From Stenotrophomonas maltophilia (lineage in GTDB: Bacteria > Pseudomonadota > Gammaproteobacteria > Xanthomonadales > Xanthomonadaceae): a DNA stretch of 64,000 nucleotides. Position numbers and translations under genes: made by a program. Under the pieces are notes generated by a model, which saw only the letters and a list, made by a program, of their open reading frames with translations, was not told where the DNA came from and did not search any database. The stretch spans positions 62,001 through 126,000 of the forward strand of contig NZ_QFHO01000009.1 in assembly GCF_004920835.1 (NCBI RefSeq). Direction: 5' to 3'. Positions 56,426 to 64,000 of the stretch are shown here, one piece after another (positions within the stretch are counted from its first letter, which is position 1; every line of letters starts with the position of its first letter).

Positions 56426-57818
56426 GGTCGATCACCTCGTCCGCACGGCGCCGGAATTCTTCGAAACGGTCCATCTGTCCACTTATCTCCAGCAACTGTG
56501 CCAGCGCAATATCGTATTGATAGGCGGCCTGCGCGCGCTCGACGCGGGCGCCGCCGAGGCCGAGCCGTGCATCGATCACATCCAGCGAGGTGGCCTGGCC
56601 CTCGCGGAACGCCAACTCCTGCAGGCGCAGGTTTTCCTGTGCCTGGGCAATGCTGCTGTCGAGCAGCACGTACTGCTGACGCGCGGTTTCCAGCTCGTTC
56701 CAGGCCTTGCGCACGCCCAGCGCGACCTGGTTCTCGGCCTCACGCAGGCCCGCTTCGGCCTGGTCCTGCTGCGCACGCGCGGCGCTGATCTGCGCCGGTC
56801 GCGAGTTTGGCGACAGGAAGGTGTACTTCAGGCCGATGCCGAACGCCCAGTCCGGATCGGTCAGCATCTCGTCGCGGCGACGGAAGTCGTACTGGCCGAA
56901 GGCGAAGATCTGCGGTTTCAGCTTGGCCTGCTGCACGCGCACGCCCTGTTCGGCCTGCGCCACCATCGCCCGCAGGCGTGCGATCTGCGGCTGGCGTGCC
57001 TGCGCGGTGCGCTCGAAGCTGGTGACCGGATCCAGCGGCACGCGCTGCACGAACAGCGGTGATACCGGCTGTACTTCGCCACCACTGCGCAGCAGTGTGG
57101 CCAGCGCCGCCTTCAGCGTGGCCAGGTCGTTCATTGTCTTCTGGTACTCGCGCTCGGCCTTGTCGCGGGCCACGGTGGCCTGCAGGCGCTGTGCACGGGT
57201 GGCGAAGCCCTCACGTTCCAGCTTCTCCGCGTCGGACAGGTGGCGGTTGAGGCCATCGCGCACGTCGCGCCGCACCTCCACCGCCTGCTCGGCCAGGCGC
57301 TGGCCGAAATAGGCCTGGGCCAGCTGCACGGTCAGCGATTGGCGTTGAGCCTCGCGCTCGGCGCTGGCCTGCTCGTGGGCAGCGCTGGCGGCACGTTGCG
57401 CGGCCGGAATCACGCCGCCGGTGTACAACGGCAGCACCGCAGTGACCACGGGCCGGGTACGCCAGTCGCGTTCGGTGAATGACAGCGGCGAGTCGATGCC
57501 ATAGGCCTCGGCCACCGGCGCCAGCGAACCCAGTGGCAGGGTGAGGGTCTTCTGGAACTGCAGGCGGCGTACCTCGCCGGTGATCTCCGGCAGGCGCAGC
57601 AGGCGCGTGGCTTCCTGCAGGTCCTGCTTGTTGCGTACGGCGGCATCGGAGGCGGCCAGTGCGTCGGAGACCTGCTCCAGCCGCTGCCGAGCCTGTTCCC
57701 AGTCCAATGCGGGTGCATCGGTGAGAGTCTGCGCCGCTGCAGCCAGTGGCAGGCAGGCTGCCAGCGCCAGCGCGGCCTTCGCGCAGTGCATCCTTGTACG
57801 TCGGCCGATCACGCCCAT
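56418..57818 (-). CDS. TolC-family outer-membrane efflux protein
   Basis: The first gene of the efflux operon: 466 residues with a signal peptide (ALALAACLPLAAAAQ), two OEP repeats with long helices (AHEQASAEREAQRQSLTVQL, QAYFGQRLAEQAVEV and QPQIARLRAMVAQAEQGVRV), and NLRLQELAFREGQATSLDVI, the typical late TolC motif. It overlaps the HlyD-like gene by eight bases. No local repressor is adjacent; the LysR-type gene to its right belongs to argO. Confidence 0.92.
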   Translation of the reverse strand: MGVIGRRTRMHCAKAALALAACLPLAAAAQTLTDAPALDWEQARQRLEQVSDALAASDAAVRNKQDLQEATRLLRLPEITGEVRRLQFQKTLTLPLGSLAPVAEAYGIDSPLSFTERDWRTRPVVTAVLPLYTGGVIPAAQRAASAAHEQASAEREAQRQSLTVQLAQAYFGQRLAEQAVEVRRDVRDGLNRHLSDAEKLEREGFATRAQRLQATVARDKAEREYQKTMNDLATLKAALATLLRSGGEVQPVSPLFVQRVPLDPVTSFERTAQARQPQIARLRAMVAQAEQGVRVQQAKLKPQIFAFGQYDFRRRDEMLTDPDWAFGIGLKYTFLSPNSRPAQISAARAQQDQAEAGLREAENQVALGVRKAWNELETARQQYVLLDSSIAQAQENLRLQELAFREGQATSLDVIDARLGLGGARVERAQAAYQYDIALAQLLEISGQMDRFEEFRRRADEVIDHE

Positions 57819-57896
57819 GCCGTCCCAATGGTGAAGAAGTGCGCAAACGGTAGTGCGCGCGGCGTGAAGCCCGGGTCTGCGGTCATTGGATTGTCC

Positions 57897-58790
57897 TCAT
57901 CGTAGGGTGCCGCTGGCCGCAGTGCGCAGTGCCTGGGTGATGTGCTGCAGCGTGCTTGAGCGTACGGCGGCATGCTGCCAGTACAACGGCACATCGAGCC
58001 AGCGGCGGGGTTCCAGTACCACCACGCGGCCCGCGCGCACGGCGGGCGCGACCAGGGTTTCCGGGGCCATGCCCCAGCCGAGTCCGCACCCAGCGGCTTC
58101 GACGAAACCGGTGGAGGAAGGCAGGTAGTGTAGCGGTGGCTGCAGGCGGGCGCGGGTCAGGCGCCGCACGAAGCGCCATTGCAGTTCATCCTTGCGGTTG
58201 AACACCAGCATCGGTGCGCGCGCCAGTGCCGCAGCCTGCATGCCGTCGCTGAAGTACTGGCGGGCGAAGCCGGGCGAGGCGACAGCGTGGTAGCGCATCG
58301 CGCCGAGCGGGTGCACGTTGCAGCCTTTCACCGGCTGGCTTTCGGCGGTGACCGCGCCGAGCACGCTGCCATCGCGCAGCAGCTGCAGGGTGTGATCCTG
58401 GTCGTCCATGCGCAGGTCGAACAGGTAGCCATGGCGCTGGTGCAGTTCGGCGATGGCTGGCACGAACCAGGTATCAAGCGAGTCGTCATTGACCGCCAAG
58501 GGGATCGGTGTGCGCGCGGCATCGCTGCCGCGTTCGGGCAACAGCTCGGCCAGTGCCTCGGCCTCCAGCGCCTGCATCGGCCGTACCCGGCGCAGCAGCG
58601 CTTCACCTGCGGCGGTGGGCCGGCACGGTGCCTGGCGCACGACCAGCACCTGGCCGAGCCGATCCTCCAGTGCCTTGATCCGCTGCGAAAGTGCCGACGG
58701 GCTGATCGACAGGCGGCGTGCCCCAGCCTCGAAGCTGCCCTCTTCCAGCACCGCAGCGAAGGCGGCAAGTTGCGGATGTACCAGGTCCAC
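57897..58790 (-). CDS. argP: LysR-family regulator ArgP
   Basis: A 297-residue regulator with a HTH near the start (LAAFAAVLEEGSFEAGARRL, SISPSALSQRIKALE) and an effector-binding domain (LDTWFVPAIAELHQRHGYLF). It stands divergent to the LysE/ArgO-type exporter across 107 bases, the classic arrangement in which ArgP activates argO when arginine is high (lysine blocks it). Length is normal. Confidence 0.92.
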   Translation of the reverse strand: MDLVHPQLAAFAAVLEEGSFEAGARRLSISPSALSQRIKALEDRLGQVLVVRQAPCRPTAAGEALLRRVRPMQALEAEALAELLPERGSDAARTPIPLAVNDDSLDTWFVPAIAELHQRHGYLFDLRMDDQDHTLQLLRDGSVLGAVTAESQPVKGCNVHPLGAMRYHAVASPGFARQYFSDGMQAAALARAPMLVFNRKDELQWRFVRRLTRARLQPPLHYLPSSTGFVEAAGCGLGWGMAPETLVAPAVRAGRVVVLEPRRWLDVPLYWQHAAVRSSTLQHITQALRTAASGTLR

Positions 58791-58897
58791 GCGGAAGCCT
58801 CTTCAGTTTTTCTGCACAGGATAAAGAAAAAACAGATTGTCTTAACAGGACCGTTGGCCGCACCCTGCGCGTCCCTTCACTGCCTGGCCCGTCCCTG
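58791..58897. promoter_or_regulatory. Divergent argP-argO control region
   Basis: AT-rich stretch (GGATAAAGAAAAAACAGATTG around 58820) between the divergent genes, the likely ArgP-binding region. I see no clean T-N11-A palindrome I would fix exactly. Confidence 0.5.
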
Positions 58898-59518
58898 ATG
58901 TGGATTGCCGCTACCGCCGCCGGCCTGTTCGCAGGCGCCGGCCTGATCATCGCCATCGGTGCGCAGAACGCCTTCGTGCTGCGCCAGGGCCTGCAGCAGC
59001 ATCATGTGGGAACAGTGGTACTGGCCTGCGCCGGCGCAGACATCATGCTGATCCTGGCCGGCGTGGGCGGGATGGGCGCGCTGGTGCTGCAGTGGCCGCT
59101 GCTGCTGCAGGTGCTGCGCTTCGGTGGCGCGGCATTCCTGCTCTGGTACGGCCTGCAGGCGGGGCTGCGTGCGTGGCAGGGTGGCAGTGCGCTGGCCGCC
59201 GCCAAGGCGCAGGGCGGCAGTGGACGGCAGGTGCTGATGACCTGCCTGGCCTTCACCCTGCTCAACCCGCACGTCTATCTGGATACCGTCGTGCTGCTGG
59301 GCAGCCTGTCCACGCGTTACCCCGGCGATCTGCGCTGGGCCTTCGCCGCCGGTGCCTGCGTTGCAAGCGTGGCCTGGTTCTGCACATTGGGCTATGGCGC
59401 GCGCATCCTGCAGCCGGTGTTCCACAGGCCGGCTGCGTGGCGTGTGCTCGACGCAGGCGTGGCGGTCTTCATGTTCTGCCTCGCCACGCTGCTGCTGTTG
59501 CGTCCGCTCTCGCCATGA
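58898..59518 (+). CDS. argO: LysE/ArgO-family arginine exporter
   Basis: A 206-residue membrane protein with six helices that exports arginine (and the analogue canavanine). It has the family start (GLFAGAGLIIAIGAQNAFVL) with the RQGLQ motif, LNPHVYLDTVVLLGSL in the middle and a late GYGARILQPVF. Controlled by the divergent argP. Confidence 0.93.
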   Translation: MWIAATAAGLFAGAGLIIAIGAQNAFVLRQGLQQHHVGTVVLACAGADIMLILAGVGGMGALVLQWPLLLQVLRFGGAAFLLWYGLQAGLRAWQGGSALAAAKAQGGSGRQVLMTCLAFTLLNPHVYLDTVVLLGSLSTRYPGDLRWAFAAGACVASVAWFCTLGYGARILQPVFHRPAAWRVLDAGVAVFMFCLATLLLLRPLSP

Positions 59519-59614
59519 GTGCATGACGCACGCCGGTGTTGCGTGTGTGTTCCACCGATACGGTTCACGCGGCCGGGTGCTGCGCGTTTGAGTTGTACCC
59601 CGTGCATATGCTGA

Positions 59615-61813
59615 TCACAGCGGGAGCTCCCATTGCAGGCGAAGACCGGGCACGGAACGTCGGATGTTGCGAAGTACCTGCGATCCGCCTTCGTCGAAAC
59701 GCCACTGGCCGGTCTCGAGGTCCTGCGCCAACAGGTTCGAGGCGGTCAAGCGCAGCTTGCCGCGCCGTTCGCTTGCGTACTGCGCCCAAGCCTCCAGCTC
59801 GCGTCGATAGGACGTGATGTCCAGCTCGCTCAGGCTGTAGCGTATTCTGCCTCCGCTGCGATGGGTGTACGCCAGGCCACTGCTCCAGCGCGATGAAATG
59901 CGGTAATCGAGCGACGCACTGGCGGTGAATGGCACCTGGTCTTCGATCCGATTGTCAGGCCCGGGAATATCCCTGACCCGGGAGTGGTTCCAGGTGGCGT
60001 TGCCGCGCAGCTCGATATCCGGACCTCTGCGGTACAGACGAGCCAGCGGCATCCTGCCATCCATTTCGATTCCCCAGGCCATGGCGCGCGTACCGTTGAC
60101 CGGCGTCGATAGCCAACGCCCTTCACGCAGGATGGTTTCATTGCGGATCGGCGCGTCGATGCGGCGCAGGTAACCGCCGATGCTCCCCTGTGTATCTTCA
60201 CGGCCATGCATTTCCCAGGCCGCATCCAGACCCCAGGCCAGCTCCGGACGCAGCGCTGGATTCCCGATCTCGTCGGGGTTCAGTGGGCGGTTGTTGGTGG
60301 AGGTATACGGCCGCGGGACCAGTGAGCGCAGCGCCGGTGCGCGGAAACTGCGGCTCAGTGATACCCGTAGCTGGTCCTTGCCCTTTGCGCGCTTCCAGAG
60401 ACCCTGCAGGACCGGCGTGAAAACGTTGGCCCGGTGACGCATCGCAGCGAAGCCACGCCCTTCGCTGCGGGTCTGCAGTTGTTCCCAGCGACCGCCGACA
60501 TAGAAGGCGCTGCGCGTTCCCAGTGGGAACTCGTCCTGCGCATAGACGGCGATGCGGTGCAGGCGCGCATCAAAGGAAAGGTCGCTGATCGTCGATGGTT
60601 CATCCGGGGAATACCGGAGTTGCTGCAGGCGTGATTCGCGGCGCGAATCCATGCTGCTTTCGGCACCGACCTGCAATGTATGGCGACCCCGCGCCGGCAG
60701 AGTCCACTGCACGCGGGTAGTGCCGCCCAGCACATGCAGCTGCGCATCGGTGCGATCGAGAAGGTTGTCCTGCTGCCCCGCATCCTGTCCCTGCTCGCGG
60801 AAGCGGTAGTTTTCGCGGTTGCCATCCAGTGCCAGACGCAGGTTCAGGCTGCCGCCGTCCGGTAGCTCCTTCTCCCATTCCGCGCTGGCCTGGCCCTGGT
60901 CAAGGCGCAGGCGCGTGCGCTGCTGGTAATGTGGAGTACGCAGTTCCGCACCCAGCGCCGTTTCCCAATCGATGTACATGTCGCGACGGAAGTCGGATGC
61001 ATCCACCAGGGCCTGCAGTGAAAGAGTGGTGTCCTCGCTGGTTCTGAGCGTCAGTGAGGGGGCGAGCGAGACGCTGTCACGATGCCCGGTGGCGCGCAGG
61101 CGGGATTGTCGATGCAGCAACGGCGCGCCAACACCATCCCAAGCATCTTCTCTGCTGCGTTCCTCCACCAGGAAGCCACGGGCAGTAGCTGTGGCGGTCA
61201 GTGCAAGATCTCGGTCCAGGCCGGCATGGGTCTGCCGCCAGCTTGCCGATGGGGTGCTGCGACCCTGATTTTCGGCCCATGAAAGTGTCAGTCGCTGGCT
61301 GTCTTTTGCAATCGGCGCGCGGGTGACGATGTTGAGTGTACCGGCGACGGCACCCATGCCCTGGTCAGCAGTAGGCGCGCGCAGGATTTCGATGCGCTCG
61401 ATCAGATCGGTGGCCAGCGAGTCCAGGCTGAAGCCAGCGGGCGTACGCTGGCCGTCCAGCAGGATCTGCGTGTAGCCGGTGCCCAGGCCGCGTAGTGATA
61501 CGCTGCCTGGGCGGCCCGGAGCACCACTGGAAACGCTGATGCCGGGCAAGCGCTTGAGTGCCTCCAGCAGGTCGGTGTCGCCATGCCGTTGCAGTGCCTC
61601 GCGGTCCACCACGATGCGACTCGCGGTGTCGTCACGGCGAGCATCGTAACGCTCGGCTTGGACGTGCACTGCATCCAGATCGGTCGTGTTTGAAGGGGCG
61701 GGTGTCGTTGGTGGAAGGGCCGCAGCATTCGCTGGCGCCATCAGGCAGCCAATAGTGAGCCACATGCCAGTGTGTGGCCGCAGCGTTGTCGGGGAAGGCG
61801 ATGATCGTCGCAT
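59615..61813 (-). CDS. TonB-dependent outer-membrane receptor
   Basis: A 732-residue beta-barrel receptor with a signal peptide (GMWLTIGCLMAPANAAA), a plug domain (DLDAVHVQAERYDARRDDT, GDTDLLEALKRLPGISVSSG, LRGLGTGYTQILLDGQRTP) and the barrel ending in the aromatic-poor but typical LRLQWELPL. Such receptors take up iron chelates, vitamins or sugars; the ligand cannot be told. No partner transport genes are adjacent. Confidence 0.93.
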   Translation of the reverse strand: MRRSSPSPTTLRPHTGMWLTIGCLMAPANAAALPPTTPAPSNTTDLDAVHVQAERYDARRDDTASRIVVDREALQRHGDTDLLEALKRLPGISVSSGAPGRPGSVSLRGLGTGYTQILLDGQRTPAGFSLDSLATDLIERIEILRAPTADQGMGAVAGTLNIVTRAPIAKDSQRLTLSWAENQGRSTPSASWRQTHAGLDRDLALTATATARGFLVEERSREDAWDGVGAPLLHRQSRLRATGHRDSVSLAPSLTLRTSEDTTLSLQALVDASDFRRDMYIDWETALGAELRTPHYQQRTRLRLDQGQASAEWEKELPDGGSLNLRLALDGNRENYRFREQGQDAGQQDNLLDRTDAQLHVLGGTTRVQWTLPARGRHTLQVGAESSMDSRRESRLQQLRYSPDEPSTISDLSFDARLHRIAVYAQDEFPLGTRSAFYVGGRWEQLQTRSEGRGFAAMRHRANVFTPVLQGLWKRAKGKDQLRVSLSRSFRAPALRSLVPRPYTSTNNRPLNPDEIGNPALRPELAWGLDAAWEMHGREDTQGSIGGYLRRIDAPIRNETILREGRWLSTPVNGTRAMAWGIEMDGRMPLARLYRRGPDIELRGNATWNHSRVRDIPGPDNRIEDQVPFTASASLDYRISSRWSSGLAYTHRSGGRIRYSLSELDITSYRRELEAWAQYASERRGKLRLTASNLLAQDLETGQWRFDEGGSQVLRNIRRSVPGLRLQWELPL

Positions 61814-61921
61814 GGTCGTGCAGTTCCTTTGTCACGGCGGGACAGCGGGCCGCAGCAGGTCCTCCCGCGGCCGGGTATCGAAACGATGCATGGAGGCGGC
61901 GGCAGAGCGCCGATCAGTGCA

Positions 61922-63391
61922 TTACTGCAGCCAGTCCTGGGGGTCCACTCGTGTTCCGTTGCGCAGCAGTTCCATGTGCAGGTGTGGGCCGGTGGTGCGC
62001 CCCGTGTTGCCGCTGCGGGCGATGGGATCGCCCCTGCGCACGCGCTGGCCTGGCTGTACGGCGAAGTCCTGCAGGTGCGCAAACAGCGACTGCCAGCCAG
62101 CGCCATGATCAATCACGACAACCGTGCCGTAGTTGGCGCCATCGGGATAGGCGTGGGTGGCAGCGATCACTGTGCCGTCGGCGGGGGCGAGCACGGCGGT
62201 GCCTCGGCGCGCGGCGAAGTCGGTGCCGCGATGGGCGCGCTGGCGGAAGTCGGAAACATGACCGAATACGCTGGTAACCCGCGTATTGGACAGCGGCGCA
62301 GCGAATGAAGGGGCTGGCGGCAGCGCTTCTTCCAGGACTGTTACTGATGTGACCGGCAATGGCAGCGGAAGAGACGGCGGCCCTGCCATCGCGGCGGCTT
62401 GGACGGTGGCCAGACCGACCGTGCAGGCGGCGCCCAGCGCGACCAGCAGCAGGACGCTGGTGATACCGGGGCGGCGACCCGCATCGCCCTGCAGCATATG
62501 CTGCAGGCGTAGCTGGTGGCCGCCGAAATCGCGATGGGTCAGGGCACTGGCTGGTTGCTCTCCCGTAGCATGGCGAAGTGTCTGGATATAGGCGTGGGCC
62601 AACAGGCGGCCATCGTTGCTGGCGCCCCCCTCGGCCAGTGCACGCGCATCGCATTGCAACTCGGCGGCCAGCTGCACGCGCGCGGCAATGCGTCGTACGA
62701 ACGGATTGAACCAGTACAGCGCACCGACCAGTCGCATCAATGCAGCGCGCTGGGGATCGCGGCGCTGCAGATGGGCCGCCTCATGGCCAATGACCAGGCG
62801 TAGCGTTCGATCCGGCAGGGCCAGGCTGGCCGCCGGCAGGATGATCTGTGGTTGCGGCCTGCACAGGGCAAACGGCGTGCCGTTGCCGGCTACAAAACGC
62901 AGCGCGACCCCTTTCTGCTGCAGCTCCCGCATGATCTGGCGCGATTGCGGTCCCGGCAGTTGCATTGACTGCAGCGGCTGACTCTCGCGCAACAGGGCGC
63001 GCAGCCGGCGGCTGGCCAACGCCCACCGAGCGAGGGCCAGCAGGGCCCCTGCGATATGGACGGTCAGCAGCAGTGGCGTCAGCCAGGCCATCAAGGGTTC
63101 GGTCGCCGCGAGTGCAGGCAGCTGCACGGACAGCAGTGCGCCGGTGCCGCTGTCCAGCGCAACCGGCAATGTGCTGGACAGCTCCTGCAGCGGCGCGGCC
63201 TGCATCGGCAGCATCAGCGCCAGCAAGGGGGGCAGCACAGCGCACAACCACGCCCCCAGCCAGAAACGCGCCGACGCATGCGAGAGCCCGAGCTGGCGCT
63301 GCAACAGTTGCGCGCCGTACCAGACCAGGCCAGCCCCGAACAGGCTTGCAGTGAGGCTGATCATCCACAGGCCGGTTGATGACAGGCTCAT
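61922..63391 (-). CDS. BlaR1/MecR1-type M56 metallopeptidase fused to an M23 domain
   Basis: A 489-residue protein. The N-terminal half is an M56 membrane metallopeptidase with helices and the HEAAH zinc motif (LVIGHEAAHLQRRDPQRAAL), followed by another helix (ITSVLLLVALGAACTVGLAT). The C-terminal half is an M23 endopeptidase domain with HRGTDFAARRGT, AHLQDF and GPHLHMEL, the zinc-binding H-x3-D and HxH, here intact. In classical BlaR1 the C-terminus is a penicillin-binding domain; here it is replaced by a wall-cutting domain. It overlaps the blaI-like gene by four bases. Confidence 0.92.
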   Translation of the reverse strand: MSLSSTGLWMISLTASLFGAGLVWYGAQLLQRQLGLSHASARFWLGAWLCAVLPPLLALMLPMQAAPLQELSSTLPVALDSGTGALLSVQLPALAATEPLMAWLTPLLLTVHIAGALLALARWALASRRLRALLRESQPLQSMQLPGPQSRQIMRELQQKGVALRFVAGNGTPFALCRPQPQIILPAASLALPDRTLRLVIGHEAAHLQRRDPQRAALMRLVGALYWFNPFVRRIAARVQLAAELQCDARALAEGGASNDGRLLAHAYIQTLRHATGEQPASALTHRDFGGHQLRLQHMLQGDAGRRPGITSVLLLVALGAACTVGLATVQAAAMAGPPSLPLPLPVTSVTVLEEALPPAPSFAAPLSNTRVTSVFGHVSDFRQRAHRGTDFAARRGTAVLAPADGTVIAATHAYPDGANYGTVVVIDHGAGWQSLFAHLQDFAVQPGQRVRRGDPIARSGNTGRTTGPHLHMELLRNGTRVDPQDWLQ

Positions 63392-63771
63392 GGCTGGTCC
63401 TCGTCGCCCTGGAGCAGCAGCGCCTGCAGTTGCTCGATTTCCTTGTCGCTCAGCAGGCGGCTTTCGGCGAAGGCCTGGGTCGGCAGCGGCCCGTCGATCT
63501 CCAGTACGCGGCGAGCGAAGTCGGCACTGAGTGCGGCCAGGGTGGCCACCTTGCCGACCTGGGCGCTGTAGACATTCAGGCCGTGCTGGCTGCCCTCTTT
63601 CACCAGCCCCTTGTCGACCATCCTTTCCAGCGTCTTGCGCGTGGACGAATACGACCAGTCCAGTGCAGCAGCTGCCGCGTTGTGCAGTTCACGCGCACTG
63701 CAGGCGCCATCGCGCCACAGGCACTTCAACAACTCCAGTTCGGCGTTCGAAGGTGTTGGGGGGCGGGGCAT
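63388..63771 (-). CDS. BlaI/MecI-family repressor
   Basis: A 127-residue winged-helix repressor (NAELELLKCLWRDGACSARE, WSYSSTRKTLERMVDKGLVK) that in the classical system is cleaved after the M56 partner senses a signal. Its start at 63771 is chosen for MPRPPTPSNAELELL. The operator at 63807 is 36 bases upstream. Start overlap with the M56 gene means one unit. Confidence 0.92.
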   Translation of the reverse strand: MPRPPTPSNAELELLKCLWRDGACSARELHNAAAAALDWSYSSTRKTLERMVDKGLVKEGSQHGLNVYSAQVGKVATLAALSADFARRVLEIDGPLPTQAFAESRLLSDKEIEQLQALLLQGDEDQP

Positions 63772-63806
63772 GGCCAGACCTGTGCGTGCGATTGATGTCG
63801 CGAGTG

Positions 63807-63822
63807 TGCGACATCTGTCGCA
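63807..63822. promoter_or_regulatory. BlaI-type operator
   Basis: TGCGACATCTGTCGCA is an almost perfect dyad (seven-base arms around TC) with the ACAnnTGT core of BlaI/MecI/CopY operators. A diverged half (GATGTCGCG) lies at 63794. Confidence 0.7.
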
Positions 63823-63862
63823 TGTCATGCAAGAGGGGCATCGAGGCGAGGAAGTACTGAGG

Positions 63863-64000
63863 TCAGTCGATCGCCATCCGGTCGATGACGCACAACGGCG
63901 TTTCGCCGGGGCGCAGGGTCAATACGCGCACGCCGCTGCGGGTGACCGCCACGGTGTGCTCGAACTGCGCCGACAGCTTGCCGTCGCGGGTGTAGACCGG
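63863..64000 (-). CDS. map: Methionine aminopeptidase type I, C-terminal end
   Basis: The last 45 codons before TGA 63863 read [20 protein letters not shown], matching the final metal-ligand Glu segment (QFEHT) of type I methionine aminopeptidases. The body of the gene lies right of the window. The enzyme removes N-terminal Met from new proteins. Confidence 0.9.
   Translation of the reverse strand, partial: PVYTRDGKLSAQFEHTVAVTRSGVRVLTLRPGETPLCVIDRMAID

Overview
The window comes from a high-GC gammaproteobacterium of the Xanthomonadaceae, most likely Stenotrophomonas (S. maltophilia group). The evidence is the many GTAG-tagged palindromes built on GCCGGCCGCTGGCCGGC (SMAG-type repeats), the family-typical gene content (cyoABCD, ypjD-ffh, rpsP-rimM-trmD-rplS, mutS, argP/argO) and GC-rich codon use in the core genes.

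Positions 1 to about 10,922 are the right-hand part of an integrated genomic island. It is less GC-rich and carries a P4-type tyrosine integrase, a Xre repressor with a palindromic operator, and cargo of mostly unknown function. The cargo includes a PD-(D/E)xK nuclease-like protein cut off by the left edge, two small membrane proteins with zinc-ribbon cysteines, a MarR-like regulator, two proteins sharing a novel domain (one with a WhiB-like cysteine pattern), a possible structured RNA, and an OLD-family ATPase/TOPRIM nuclease split by one in-frame stop codon. The right border is the 3' half of a tRNA-Thr(CGT), starting in the anticodon loop, as expected for an att site. The intact tRNA and attL should lie left of the window.

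Positions 10,891 to about 15,997 hold a tandem array of four 'mini-Rhs' modules. Each has the same short front end (a signal peptide followed directly by one Rhs core segment) joined to a different C-terminal toxin-like domain, with a small immunity-like gene just downstream. Copies 1 and 2 look intact, copy 3 has a frameshift and a nonsense codon before an HNH-nuclease tail, and copy 4 is a core fragment. Copies 1 and 2 also repeat about 280 bp of upstream DNA, including the tRNA tail and its terminator.

From about 16,000 onward the window is ordinary chromosome. It encodes the cyoABCD ubiquinol oxidase, a MHYT-GGDEF-EAL protein, radA, an HSP90-family/TPR pair, ypjD and ffh, the rpsP-rimM-trmD-rplS ribosome cluster, a MATE transporter, a GH5 enzyme, catalase with a candidate OxyR site, mutS, an O-antigen-ligase/glycosyltransferase pair, a barstar-like protein, a chemoreceptor behind a sigma-28 promoter, and a drug-efflux operon (TolC/HlyD/two ABC-2 permeases). 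It ends with argP/argO, a TonB receptor, a BlaI/BlaR-type pair whose BlaR carries a fused M23 domain, and the end of map. Repeats between genes have in two places supplied the last codons of the neighbouring gene.
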